7,858 bases of DNA from Thermoguttaceae bacterium. Lineage in GTDB: Bacteria > Planctomycetota > Planctomycetia > Pirellulales > Thermoguttaceae. Shown piece by piece: positions 1 through 7,050 of the stretch. A model generated the notes under the pieces. It was not told the DNA's origin. It made no database searches and saw nothing but the letters and a program-made list of their open reading frames with translations. A program made the position numbers and the translations under genes. The stretch's first letter is position 1; the number at the start of each line of letters is the position of its first letter. Where the stretch lies: NCBI GenBank assembly GCA_028695865.1, contig JAQVID010000119.1, positions 1 to 7,858 of the forward strand, given 5' to 3'.

Positions 1-393
1 GTTGACTTGACTGCCCGACGTTTGACTTCGCGGAACGGATACCCCTGCCGGCGCTTTCACGCTGGTACTCCCTGAAGGTCGGGATACCGCACCGGATGGA
101 GCTGAAGCGGTTTCCTGCTTACTCCCACCGGAAGGAACCGATACCCGCATGAAATTTACCGAGACACTTGAAGCGGAATTCCGGGTCACGGCAACAGACG
201 GAGCGGTTACCGTTTCCGAGGCAATCAGGTCACTGGCCGCCTCCAGATTGCCTGTTCCAGGATTTCCAAGGCATAACACCAGACACAATATATATATTGT
301 AAACCCAATATATATTGTCTTCCCGGAATCCGGCTTTAATACCTTTTTGGTCCCATAACGGACATGATCCAAGTGAACACTTATATTCAACAT
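1..393 (-). CDS. Partial secreted or membrane-anchored Ser-rich protein, N-terminal part
   Basis: An open minus-strand frame begins at an ATG (391-393) and continues without a stop for 131 codons to the window edge, so the C-terminal part is missing. Residues 1-25 are basic and polar; residues 26-43 form a hydrophobic stretch (TIYIGFTIYILCLVLCLG) that could be a signal peptide or a single membrane anchor. From about residue 53 the protein is rich in Ser, Thr, Ala, Val and Pro with few large hydrophobics, like an extended extracytoplasmic linker. No lipobox is visible. The start is the first possible one: the frame stays open upstream only to a TAG at 448-450, with no ATG, GTG or TTG. A GAGAG sequence lies 7 bases upstream and could be the ribosome binding site. 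The family is not recognised. A competing plus-strand frame (26-358) also looks fairly coding but has no start before 149 and lacks these features, so I prefer the minus strand. Confidence 0.55.
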   Translation of the reverse strand, partial: MLNISVHLDHVRYGTKKVLKPDSGKTIYIGFTIYILCLVLCLGNPGTGNLEAASDLIASETVTAPSVAVTRNSASSVSVNFMRVSVPSGGSKQETASAPSGAVSRPSGSTSVKAPAGVSVPRSQTSGSQVN

Positions 394-466
394 AAAATCA
401 CTCTCGCGAAAACGATCTTGTTTTCCCTTGGAGTTTTTAAGAACGCCCTATAATATTTACTCTATT

Positions 467-480
467 TTATCACATGATAA
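467..480. promoter_or_regulatory. Short inverted repeat upstream of the left-edge gene
   Basis: TTATCA and TGATAA are exact inverted arms separated by CA. The repeat lies 74 bases upstream of the minus-strand start at 393, beside an AT-rich stretch containing TATAAT on the plus strand (449-454). It could be an operator for the left-edge gene. No -35 element of good quality was found on either strand, so the regulatory reading is only an inference from position and symmetry. Confidence 0.22.
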
Positions 481-483
481 CAT

Positions 484-744
484 AAATGGGAAGCAACGAT
501 TCCGTGGTTTGACTTAAAAAACGAGACAAAACAAGATAGCAAAAATGCACAAACCATACAAACAGAATGTTTTGAAGTTAAAACCGTATCCCACGAAGAA
601 AATATTACCTGTACTATAGTTGAATACGAGTGCTGTGTTCGATATTTCTCTCTTAAAGCAACCCCTTATTCACACAAAAGCGACGATAAAACAATACACA
701 CGACAACAATATATTTTACTGCTATTATTGCTTATTTGTTATAG
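484..744 (+). other. Start-less open frame in an AT-rich gap, possible gene remnant
   Basis: The gap between the left-edge gene and the end of the AsmA-like gene is AT-rich. It contains one plus-strand frame of 86 codons ending at TAG 742-744, which overlaps the AsmA-like stop by 20 bases on the opposite strand. The product would be fairly charged and Cys-containing (TECFEV, ITCTIVEYECC), with a hydrophobic end (IYFTAIIAYLL). No ATG, GTG or TTG begins the frame. A nearby ATG at 486 opens a different frame of eight codons that ends at GTT TGA C, after which a +1 shift would join the long frame. It may be a decayed gene, a shifted gene, or chance openness in AT-rich DNA. No family is recognised. 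Confidence 0.17.
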
Positions 745-3700
745 TATTATTCGTTTTGGGCGAGACAGGCTCTGCCGGAGTCGCCGCTCCTTCAACGGCC
801 GTTTTCGCTGCTCCTGACTCAGCGTCTTGAGGGAAAATGGACCACCATGCTTTTTTTATACCTGGAAATCGTTCTGCCCGGACAACAGGATCAGACAAAG
901 GACCATTGATTTTAATCTGGGAAATCTGGTCCCCTGCCCCGCCTATGACATCCGAAAGGACCGGCATTTGATTGCGCGCGTTACCAAGTCGCGAATTCAT
1001 CGTTAAGTCAAGAATCTGATCCTGGCCTTCCAACGTCAACCAACCGCTTCCAAACAGTGACAACGAATTCCCCTCCAGAAAAACGCGATTGAGTTGCAGC
1101 CGTTTGCCTATAATCGCAAAATCGACGAAGCTCGAATTGAATGCCGCTTGATCCGGTTCACGAACACTCAAAAATTGGAGTATTTTGACGATTTGTGGTA
1201 CTTCGTAAAGGGCCGCTTCTTTGATAATGAGTCCGCCTTCGCCCTTAATGGTCGACATGGTTTCCCCTTCGCCCTGAAGTTGCGAGAAAAGAGTAATTTT
1301 GCCGTCAAGCTTCTTGCTGTTCGGACTCAAATCGCGTGTAAAGTCGCTCAACTTTGCGTCTTTCAAAAGAAAACCAATTTGATAAACCGGTACTTCTTGA
1401 AGTTGAATCAATCCGTTCAAATAGAGCGGACCACCGAAAAGCAACGCGTTAACCGGTCGCCGACCAACCAATTCGTCGGCGGAAACCACCGTCGTGGGCG
1501 GGAGGCCCAATACGGATGACGCTGCCGCTTTGACTGGCTGCACTTGAACCTGTTTCAATGGTGTTGCGTGATACGATTGAGGCGTACTGGTCTGACCAAA
1601 GCCGGGAGCCACTGCACTTTGAGCATTCTGCCCCCGGGTTATTCCCGTCCCTGAAGTCGCAGCACTCCCCGGGACTGTTGTGCCCGTTCGCTGCCGTTCC
1701 TGCTGTTGAAATTTTGGATCGTTGAAAAGCTGTTTTCGCAAAAACTCATCAAGATACATATTCAGTTCGGATGGGTGTGGAACGGTCCTGCCGAACAGCA
1801 ATTGATTTCCATTGAAGTAAAAAGGCCCGGTGATCCGGGTAGCCTGAATATTTTTCACGTTCAACGAATCCAAATCAAGTTCACCGTGAATCTGGACCGA
1901 TTTGTTTTCGACGGTTAGGCCTCGCACTCCAATTTGTCCACAGATATTGTGCACCGGATTTTTCCAGGCAATTTCATTCTGTTGAAGAATAAGACTTGTA
2001 TCCCAACTCGTTTCCAATGGTGCTTCGTGCGAAGCCTTGCGAAACCGGACCGTACCGGAAAGGTTGAAAAATCCTTTCAGTCGCAAATGATCAAACAATG
2101 CAAGCATCTGTTTGGGAAACGCGCTCTGCATTTCGCGATCCAATTGGATTTGATCGACATACAAAGGCGACAAAACGACCTCCCAGCCGCCGCCTTCGGA
2201 ATTGAAACGACAGCGGAGACCGGTGCTATACGACATTTGTCGATTGCGCCCGCGAAGTCCTTCGGCAATCACTTCTCCCTCGCGATATATTATTTTACCC
2301 TGAACATGACTGATTTCACAAGGAAATACTTCCGGGCGAATCGACGTAACTTCAGGAATCGGTTCTGCTTCAAACGCCAAACTGAAATCGTCCGTTTTCG
2401 CTTCGTATCGAATTTGAATCGACGCGTTTGCCTTTCCACGCACATTAAGACTGCGAATGATCTCATATTGCGGATAAAGTGCAAGTGCCGAACGAAGCTG
2501 TTCGTCGAAGGCCAGCCCCTTCGTATCAATTCGCAAGTTGAGCACAAGATTATCTTGATTCCGCGGATTGGGCGACAGTGCTCCTGTCGCAACGATGTCT
2601 GCCGAACCCGCCTTGCCGCGAAAGCCCGGAAATTCCCAATGGTCTTCGATTTTTCTCGCAATCAAGCCGGTAACATTCGTTATGCGATAAGGAAATCGTT
2701 CGAATCGCATGGAACCGTTTCGAACGCCCAAATACAATTCCAATTGAAGCCGCCTGGCTTCGACCATGCCCGAGCCGCTGTGGCCGGTCACCCCACTGGA
2801 TATCGTATCAGCAGCCGTTCGACGACGCTCTTCCGGAACGCTTTGCGAGCTTGCGATTCCTTCGGCTTTGGGTAAACGACGAATCGTCATATTGGCGTCG
2901 AGTAAACCTTCGGCGTTTAGCTTGGCAATGGAATGCCGACAGTCTTCCGGTAACGACTTAATCAGACGCTCGTCTATCGGATAACCGCGAGCTTCAATAT
3001 CGACTCGACCGTTCGCGTCGGTCAAAGCATCCTGAAACATGCCCGCGATTTTGAGACTCTGATCGTTTTCGGCGGAATCAAACCGAAACTTTAACGTTGC
3101 ACGTTCGTCAAGCGAAATGTTTCCGACAAGTCCGGTAAGACGATAAGGAAAACGTTCGGTCCAGACACTCAAATTATTGCATGTCAATTCAACATGACGA
3201 GGATGCCATTTTCCGTCTTTGCGCTCGACTTCGAATCGCGTTTTGGCCGTGGCTGAAAACTCATAACGATCTTTAAGGGCTGCCGCGTCAATCACAACAA
3301 ACGGCGCAAGCTTTTCAACAGTACGATTACTCAAAGGCAATTCTTCCAGCTGGGCTCGAAACAATCCATGCCCCATCGAGTCAAGTCCGTCTTGCGTATA
3401 ATCGGCAAGAAAAAGTATCGGACCGCTTCGACCGGTTATGCGTGAAAGCTTTATGGACGATTCATCGACCGCGTACCGAATGAAAATATTCGAAATCGGA
3501 TGTTCCAGTTGCGCCAGTGCGATATTGCCTTGAAAGAGTTCGCCTTCGATTTTAAAACGAACTCCTGTTGGTACTCTTGTATCTTTCGCGGCCGTAAAAG
3601 TGCATGACGTCTTGCCCGCAAATGTTTCAATCTTTTCCGCAAGTTCACCCGGCGGCAGTAACGTCGAAAGCATGTCCGGACCGGCATCCACATTATTGGC

Positions 3701-4375
3701 AAGTCCCTTCACATTCCAATCGTCCACACCTTCGGTCACCTCTCCGCGAAATTCCAAATGCTTGACCGTACTGTTTTCGGCCCCTCCTGTAAAAACCCAA
3801 TAATTCGAAACCGACTGATCTTCAAAAACGGTGCCCGGGGGATACAGGCCCAGATTGATCGATTCAAATGAACAAAATCCTTCCTTCTTTTTGCGATTCG
3901 GAAAGGCTACTCGACCTCCGTTGATCAAAATCGGGAACATCGGAAGCTTGACCGACGTTTTGTCATCCGTCGTAAAATGCTTGGCCCACTGCCTGATGCC
4001 CGTTCCGTCTGCCGATGGTAAATGTATGGCCGCGTGATTAATCACTATCTGTTTCGGAACAAAATCACGATAGATCAGCGACTTCACCGACAGGGGACAT
4101 TCGATAAACACTTCATCGATGTCGATCAAGGAATTTGCGGTATCCCGAACAGAGCAATGCAGTCCCCGGAGTCGCACGCCCTGATTCTCAACAAACGACG
4201 CGCTTGCAATTTTGACTTCAAGATGAGGGTATTTCTTCTGGACGTAATGATCAATAAACCGCTTCAATTCCGCGTCGCGACGACGCCAGATGGCCACTCC
4301 CACAACGATGACGGTTATCATCGCAAGAAGTAAAATCCATTTCAGGCAGGTTATTGTTTTCGCTCTCGAAGACAC
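725..4375 (-). CDS. AsmA-like inner-membrane-anchored envelope protein (1216 aa)
   Basis: Residues 11-30 form one transmembrane segment followed by RRR, which fits an N-in anchor with the rest in the periplasm. The body is a long series of short beta-like stretches with few Cys. A related motif recurs: FPYRLTGLVG (409-418), FPYRITNVTG (561-570) and FPCEISHVQG (684-693), suggesting repeated beta modules. A Gln/Pro/Ser/Thr-rich linker spans about 890-974. Residues 975-1175 resemble the AsmA C-terminal region (GEGGLIIKEAALYEVPQIVK, then GSGWLTLEGQ, then INGPLSDPVVR). A low-complexity tail follows. AsmA/TamB/YhdP proteins are known to form elongated beta structures linked to phospholipid transport toward the outer membrane; that role is an inference for this one. 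The start is GTG; the frame upstream reaches a TGA at 4406-4408 without another start. Its own Shine-Dalgarno site is poor. At 1216 residues it is about twice the length of E. coli AsmA and close to YhdP. Confidence 0.85.
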   Translation of the reverse strand: MSSRAKTITCLKWILLLAMITVIVVGVAIWRRRDAELKRFIDHYVQKKYPHLEVKIASASFVENQGVRLRGLHCSVRDTANSLIDIDEVFIECPLSVKSLIYRDFVPKQIVINHAAIHLPSADGTGIRQWAKHFTTDDKTSVKLPMFPILINGGRVAFPNRKKKEGFCSFESINLGLYPPGTVFEDQSVSNYWVFTGGAENSTVKHLEFRGEVTEGVDDWNVKGLANNVDAGPDMLSTLLPPGELAEKIETFAGKTSCTFTAAKDTRVPTGVRFKIEGELFQGNIALAQLEHPISNIFIRYAVDESSIKLSRITGRSGPILFLADYTQDGLDSMGHGLFRAQLEELPLSNRTVEKLAPFVVIDAAALKDRYEFSATAKTRFEVERKDGKWHPRHVELTCNNLSVWTERFPYRLTGLVGNISLDERATLKFRFDSAENDQSLKIAGMFQDALTDANGRVDIEARGYPIDERLIKSLPEDCRHSIAKLNAEGLLDANMTIRRLPKAEGIASSQSVPEERRRTAADTISSGVTGHSGSGMVEARRLQLELYLGVRNGSMRFERFPYRITNVTGLIARKIEDHWEFPGFRGKAGSADIVATGALSPNPRNQDNLVLNLRIDTKGLAFDEQLRSALALYPQYEIIRSLNVRGKANASIQIRYEAKTDDFSLAFEAEPIPEVTSIRPEVFPCEISHVQGKIIYREGEVIAEGLRGRNRQMSYSTGLRCRFNSEGGGWEVVLSPLYVDQIQLDREMQSAFPKQMLALFDHLRLKGFFNLSGTVRFRKASHEAPLETSWDTSLILQQNEIAWKNPVHNICGQIGVRGLTVENKSVQIHGELDLDSLNVKNIQATRITGPFYFNGNQLLFGRTVPHPSELNMYLDEFLRKQLFNDPKFQQQERQRTGTTVPGSAATSGTGITRGQNAQSAVAPGFGQTSTPQSYHATPLKQVQVQPVKAAASSVLGLPPTTVVSADELVGRRPVNALLFGGPLYLNGLIQLQEVPVYQIGFLLKDAKLSDFTRDLSPNSKKLDGKITLFSQLQGEGETMSTIKGEGGLIIKEAALYEVPQIVKILQFLSVREPDQAAFNSSFVDFAIIGKRLQLNRVFLEGNSLSLFGSGWLTLEGQDQILDLTMNSRLGNARNQMPVLSDVIGGAGDQISQIKINGPLSDPVVRAERFPGIKKAWWSIFPQDAESGAAKTAVEGAATPAEPVSPKTNNTITNKQ

Positions 4376-4377
4376 GT

Positions 4378-4437
4378 TTATTTGTTTTTTCTTTGGATGG
4401 TTGATTCAAAATAACAGGCAGGTTCAAACGCAAACAA
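4378..4437 (-). CDS. Possible 19-codon leader peptide upstream of the AsmA-like gene
   Basis: The only strong Shine-Dalgarno match in this 5' region is AAGGAG (minus strand, 4444-4449). It stands 6 bases before a TTG codon (4435-4437), an ideal spacing. The TTG opens a 19-codon frame, read as (M)FAFEPACYFESTIQRKNK, that stops at TAA 4378-4380. Two bases later comes the GTG of the AsmA-like gene. This layout would allow ribosomes ending the leader to restart on the large gene, which lacks a good site of its own. The same frame is open further upstream to 4602, but that longer reading starts upstream of the promoter at 4475-4503 and is unlikely. The peptide shows no run of one amino acid, so a classic attenuator is not indicated. 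The TTG start is the weak point. Confidence 0.33.
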   Translation of the reverse strand: MFAFEPACYFESTIQRKNK

Positions 4438-4474
4438 CGTTCTCTCCTTTTCCGTTAGGGTAAAAAGCCCGCGA

Positions 4475-4503
4475 AGTATAGAAAAACGTCTGCATGATGT
4501 CAA
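4475..4503 (-). promoter_or_regulatory. Sigma-70-type promoter of the AsmA-like gene
   Basis: On the minus strand a perfect -35 TTGACA (4498-4503) is followed by exactly 17 bases and a -10 TATACT (4475-4480), one mismatch from consensus. Transcription would begin near 4468, giving a 5' leader of about 90 bases before the GTG at 4375 that contains the AAGGAG site and short leader ORF. Motif, spacing, orientation and position all agree, so this is the best-supported promoter in the window. Confidence 0.7.
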
Positions 4504-4812
4504 GGTGTCTTTGCCAAATAGTCTAATATAATACTCTATTAAATGCTCTCGTGATCCCCTCTCCGTAAAATAATACAACAAATAACACGCGTCGTTACAC
4601 AATACATTATACGTATACTCTTTGTATTCCGCAACGGATATGCAGTTTAAGTTCGCTTATTGCGCGCGGTCCAGTGAACGGGGAATGAATCACCGAAAAC
4701 GGAAGCATCGGTAGCAAAAATTGCGCAAAGTGTCAAATTGCCCTTGCTTGACTTGTATGAAAAGGGTATTCTTTGACGTTTTTACGAAGTAATCGGCTTT
4801 GGAATCCATGCC
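4504..4812. promoter_or_regulatory. Divergent intergenic region; weak promoter candidate for the plus-strand pair
   Basis: This is the upstream half of the gap between the divergent AsmA-like gene and the plus-strand pair. I find no supported gene in it. A weak plus-strand promoter candidate is TTGCTT (4744-4749), 17 bases, TATTCT (4767-4772), ending 40 bases before the ATG at 4813; TTGACT at 4748-4753 is a better -35 hexamer but only 13 bases from that -10. A 10 bp palindrome TATACGTATA lies at 4608-4617. No strong Shine-Dalgarno site precedes 4813, only a TTGGA-like stretch at 4799-4803. Confidence 0.25.
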
Positions 4813-5298
4813 ATGTATGACGATATACCCAAAAGCACAAAGACTTGTGCGGTGACAAATCGGCCTTTTCTTCCCGGGGAAACGTTTTATTCCGTTCTCC
4901 TTGAAGTCGAGGGCCAATTCAAGCGAATTGATTATTGTGCCAAAGCATGGTCCGAACTTGAAAAACCGGAAAACATGATCGGCTGGTGGACTTCCAAAAT
5001 TTCACCGGTCAATGAGAACAAGATCAAGCTTGCTCCAAACGATATTTTAATGAACCTTTTCGATGAATTATTGGATCAGCCGGACAAGGCTCAAATGCTT
5101 TACGTCCTGACGCTCCTGTTAATTCGTCGAAAAATATTTCGTTACGAACGTGAAGAATCGGCCGCTTCCCCGGAAATTTTGTCGGTTTACGCCATTCGAC
5201 GCGAAACAAACTACTGCGTACCTGTGATTGAAATGAACGAAGAACAGATCGACGAAGTGCAAGAATACCTTGCGTCCCTTTTATATTCGATTGGATAG
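4813..5298 (+). CDS. Conserved small protein of unknown function (161 aa)
   Basis: A 161-residue protein with no signal peptide or membrane segment, so probably cytoplasmic. It opens with a compact motif, C12-AVT-N-R-PF-x-PGE-x-FYSVLL, followed by R38-x-D40-Y-C42 and a GWW motif (57-59). The centre (about 74-112) is helical and rich in Leu (APNDILMNLFDELL, then YVLTLLLIRRKIFRYE), and the C-terminus is acidic. I associate this architecture with uncharacterised proteins of Planctomycetota; in some relatives as I recall them the N-terminal Cys residues suggest a degenerate zinc ribbon. Here only C12 and C42 fall in that region, so metal binding is uncertain. The ATG at 4813 is the first start in frame after a TGA at 4774-4776. 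The next gene begins one base after this stop, so the two are very probably co-transcribed and perhaps translationally coupled. The molecular function is unknown. Confidence 0.82.
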   Translation: MYDDIPKSTKTCAVTNRPFLPGETFYSVLLEVEGQFKRIDYCAKAWSELEKPENMIGWWTSKISPVNENKIKLAPNDILMNLFDELLDQPDKAQMLYVLTLLLIRRKIFRYEREESAASPEILSVYAIRRETNYCVPVIEMNEEQIDEVQEYLASLLYSIG

Positions 5299-5299
5299 T

Positions 5300-6394
5300 A
5301 TGAAGATGACCAGAACGACCGCTGCCCGAGGGATTCGGGTCATTGCTTGCGCGATTTTTATCATTCCGCTGATCATGGCCGGCTGTCAGTCGTCGCCCCC
5401 ATTGCCAACGGTTTTAGGCGAGAAACCTACCGCTGCCGACATTCAGCAGGCGGTCAATCGTAACAGTCAAAAGATCAAAACGCTCGTTGCGCCCAATGCG
5501 ACCCTTGGAGCGGCCAATGTTCCTGGTTGGGCTCGCTGCCAATTGGCGTTCGAACGGCCAAGCCGCGTCCGTGTCATTGGCACCGCCAACATGATGGGCC
5601 GCGTCTTTGATACCGGTACGAATGACGATTCTCTGTGGTACTGGGATAAATTCCGCGAACCGCAGGAATTGACCTGGTGTAAAAAAAGCGATTTCGCTAA
5701 TCCTGCCGTGGCACGCGACAGTATTCCAATCGATCCAACCTGGTTGCCTGAGGCGCTCGGCTTGGTCGAATTCAATACACAAGACCCGGTCGAAGGACCG
5801 ATTCCACAGATCGATAAAACTCTTTTACTGATTACCAAACGCAATTACATGGGCCAAACCTTTGCGAAATATACTTATGTCGAACCGAAGTCAGCGGCCG
5901 TCAAACGGCAAGATATCCAAGACGCGCAAGGAAACGTACTGTTTACTGTTGCTGTTAACGAATTTCAATTAGACGCCGTAAACAATCTCGTTTTGCCCAA
6001 ACGATTAACTATTACATCGCCGCAAACGAAAGATTCGATCAATCTTGACCTGGGAACGGTTCAGATCAATTCATACCCGATTCCCCGGGAAACATTCCAG
6101 ATGCCCCGAAGCGAGGACATTGGCAATGTACCAGTGGTCAACGTTGCTTCGCGCGGACTACCGCTTACAAAGACCCCGACGGCTGCCCCAATGAATCAGG
6201 TTTCTCCGGCTTCCAATACGCCTGCCGCGACACCTGTAACTCCGGTGGCGCCGGCGACTCCTCCTCAATCGACGACATCCCAATCGCCTCTGTCCAAAAC
6301 AGCGGCTCCGGTCGCGTCGCCCCAGTCCGTCGCCACCCCTCCTGCAAATGGAGGCGTAACGAATGCTTTTCAAATAAGAGCAACCGCCAATTGA
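5300..6394 (+). CDS. LolA-like envelope lipoprotein with Pro/Thr/Ala-rich tail (364 aa)
   Basis: Starting at ATG 5300, one base after the stop of the preceding gene, the protein has a basic n-region (residues 1-13), a hydrophobic core (14-27) and a lipobox-like MAGC with C29, so it should be exported and lipidated. A TTG at 5270 would add ten residues inside the upstream gene and is less likely; ATG 5306 is also possible. Residues 44-275 resemble the LolA/LolB type of lipoprotein-binding fold: an initial helix (ADIQQAVNRNSQKIKTL), then FERPSRVRV (84-92), FDTGTNDDSLWYWDK (103-117), and paired strands such as KRQDIQDAQGNVLFTVAV. Residues 290-350 are Pro/Thr/Ala/Ser-rich, a flexible tail. LolA/LolB proteins carry lipoproteins to the outer membrane; that role is only a fold-based inference here. 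The end of the gene (from 6313) is the first unit of a three-copy tandem duplication, so the C-terminus may have changed recently. Confidence 0.82.
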   Translation: MKMTRTTAARGIRVIACAIFIIPLIMAGCQSSPPLPTVLGEKPTAADIQQAVNRNSQKIKTLVAPNATLGAANVPGWARCQLAFERPSRVRVIGTANMMGRVFDTGTNDDSLWYWDKFREPQELTWCKKSDFANPAVARDSIPIDPTWLPEALGLVEFNTQDPVEGPIPQIDKTLLLITKRNYMGQTFAKYTYVEPKSAAVKRQDIQDAQGNVLFTVAVNEFQLDAVNNLVLPKRLTITSPQTKDSINLDLGTVQINSYPIPRETFQMPRSEDIGNVPVVNVASRGLPLTKTPTAAPMNQVSPASNTPAATPVTPVAPATPPQSTTSQSPLSKTAAPVASPQSVATPPANGGVTNAFQIRATAN

Positions 6395-6570
6395 GCCTGC
6401 GCGTTGCTCCAATCCGTGCCACGCCTCCCGCAAATGGGGACGTAACGAATGCTTTTCAAATAAGAGCAACCGCCTATTGAGCCTGCGCGTCGCCCCAGTC
6501 CGTTGCCACCCCTCTTGCTAATGGAGGCGTAATGAATGCTTTTCAAATAAAAGCAACCCAATTGAGCCTG
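6313..6570. repeat. Three tandem 85-87 bp copies of the lipoprotein gene end
   Basis: Unit 1 (6313-6399, 87 bp) encodes the last 26 residues of the lipoprotein, its TGA and five bases beyond. Unit 2 (6400-6485, 86 bp) and unit 3 (6486-6570, 85 bp) follow without spacers. A core from GAATGCTTTTCAAATAA to AGCAACC is nearly unchanged in all three. Relative to unit 1, unit 2 has about nine substitutions plus one deleted base (GTCGCC to GTGCC). Unit 3 has about five substitutions and a two-base deletion near the end. Units 1 and 2 start 87 bp (29 codons) apart, so unit 2 lies in the lipoprotein frame but beyond its stop. All units can form a small CCTCC/GGAGG-type hairpin, though without a T-run. 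This is best read as duplication of a gene end followed by decay of the extra copies. Unit 3 flows into a 63-codon ATG frame (6532-6723) that I do not call as a gene. Confidence 0.85.
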
Positions 6571-6775
6571 TCGCGTCTGATAAACGCCACGGCGCAAACG
6601 GTTACCCTGCGGCAACACAGTCGCCATGTGACAAAGATATCTGGTGTTGGCTTCTTGGCGAGTTCGACAAAAAATGATGAAAAGACAGTTTCTTTGGCAA
6701 ATCGTGTCATGTACCGAGCATAGTTAATGTTTCGTATCAAACAACCTGCCCCTCCCAACGCGTATCAATTTAAGC

Positions 6776-6802
6776 ATAACTCGTGATAACTCAATGAGTT
6801 AT
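6776..6802. repeat. ATAACTC heptamer: two direct copies and one inverted copy
   Basis: ATAACTC occurs at 6776-6782 and 6786-6792, ten bases apart, and its exact inverse GAGTTAT at 6796-6802. The last two form a hairpin with 7 bp arms and an AAT loop. The regular ten-base spacing, about one helical turn, is what a protein-binding site might show. No gene with a convincing start follows directly, so a regulatory role is not established. Confidence 0.4.
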
Positions 6803-6981
6803 AAATATAATTCATGGGGAAACGAGTAAAAGTCAGGGAAACAAACCGCCGCTTCATCCTCGCCTCAAGCGTCTCCGCACCCCTGCGTGAGGTATAAACC
6901 TAATGTAAAGATCAATGGTCTGCCCGCCCCCTGTTTTCCAATGGTGAATAGGAATCTATTTCCAAAAATTGAAATATCGGT

Positions 6982-7050
6982 AGTATAAGAAGCAGCCCAC
7001 AGTAAGAAGCAGTTCACAGTAAGAAGCAGTTCACAGTAAGAAGCAGTTCA
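6982..7050. repeat. 17 bp tandem repeat, four copies
   Basis: The unit AGTAAGAAGCAGTTCAC is perfect at 7001-7017 and 7018-7034. It is present as its first 16 bases at 7035-7050, and in a diverged form at 6982-7000 (two extra bases, CC in place of TT). Since 17 is not a multiple of 3 and no gene covers it, this is a non-coding minisatellite of the kind that varies in copy number between strains. Confidence 0.9.

Noticed and set aside
285..317. Two AT palindromes as tandem operators
   Set aside because: They fall inside the likely coding region of the left-edge gene and encode its IYI hydrophobic repeats, about 75-108 bases downstream of the start, so a control role is less likely.
149..358. 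Plus-strand ATG frame of 69 codons near the left edge
   Set aside because: It is antisense to the better supported left-edge gene, has no good start site, and its end is read from the AT palindromes. Its fairly coding-like composition is a remaining doubt.
1934..2875. A 313-codon plus-strand open frame inside the AsmA-like gene
   Set aside because: It lies wholly antisense to the AsmA-like gene, which has clear family features; its product is rich in Arg, Phe and Cys without recognisable domains, as expected of an antisense shadow.
6158..6627. Several minus-strand frames of 85-103 codons over the lipoprotein end
   Set aside because: They are antisense to the Pro/Thr/Ala-rich tail and the tandem repeat, and show the repeated peptides expected from reading the repeat backward.
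6532..6723. A 63-codon ATG frame beginning in repeat unit 3
   Set aside because: Its ATG arises from a single ACG to ATG change in a duplicated gene end, there is no ribosome binding site, and the product matches no family I know.
6814..6897. A 27-codon ATG frame
   Set aside because: No Shine-Dalgarno site, and the TATAAT before it is too close to act as its promoter unless the RNA is nearly leaderless; too short to support alone.
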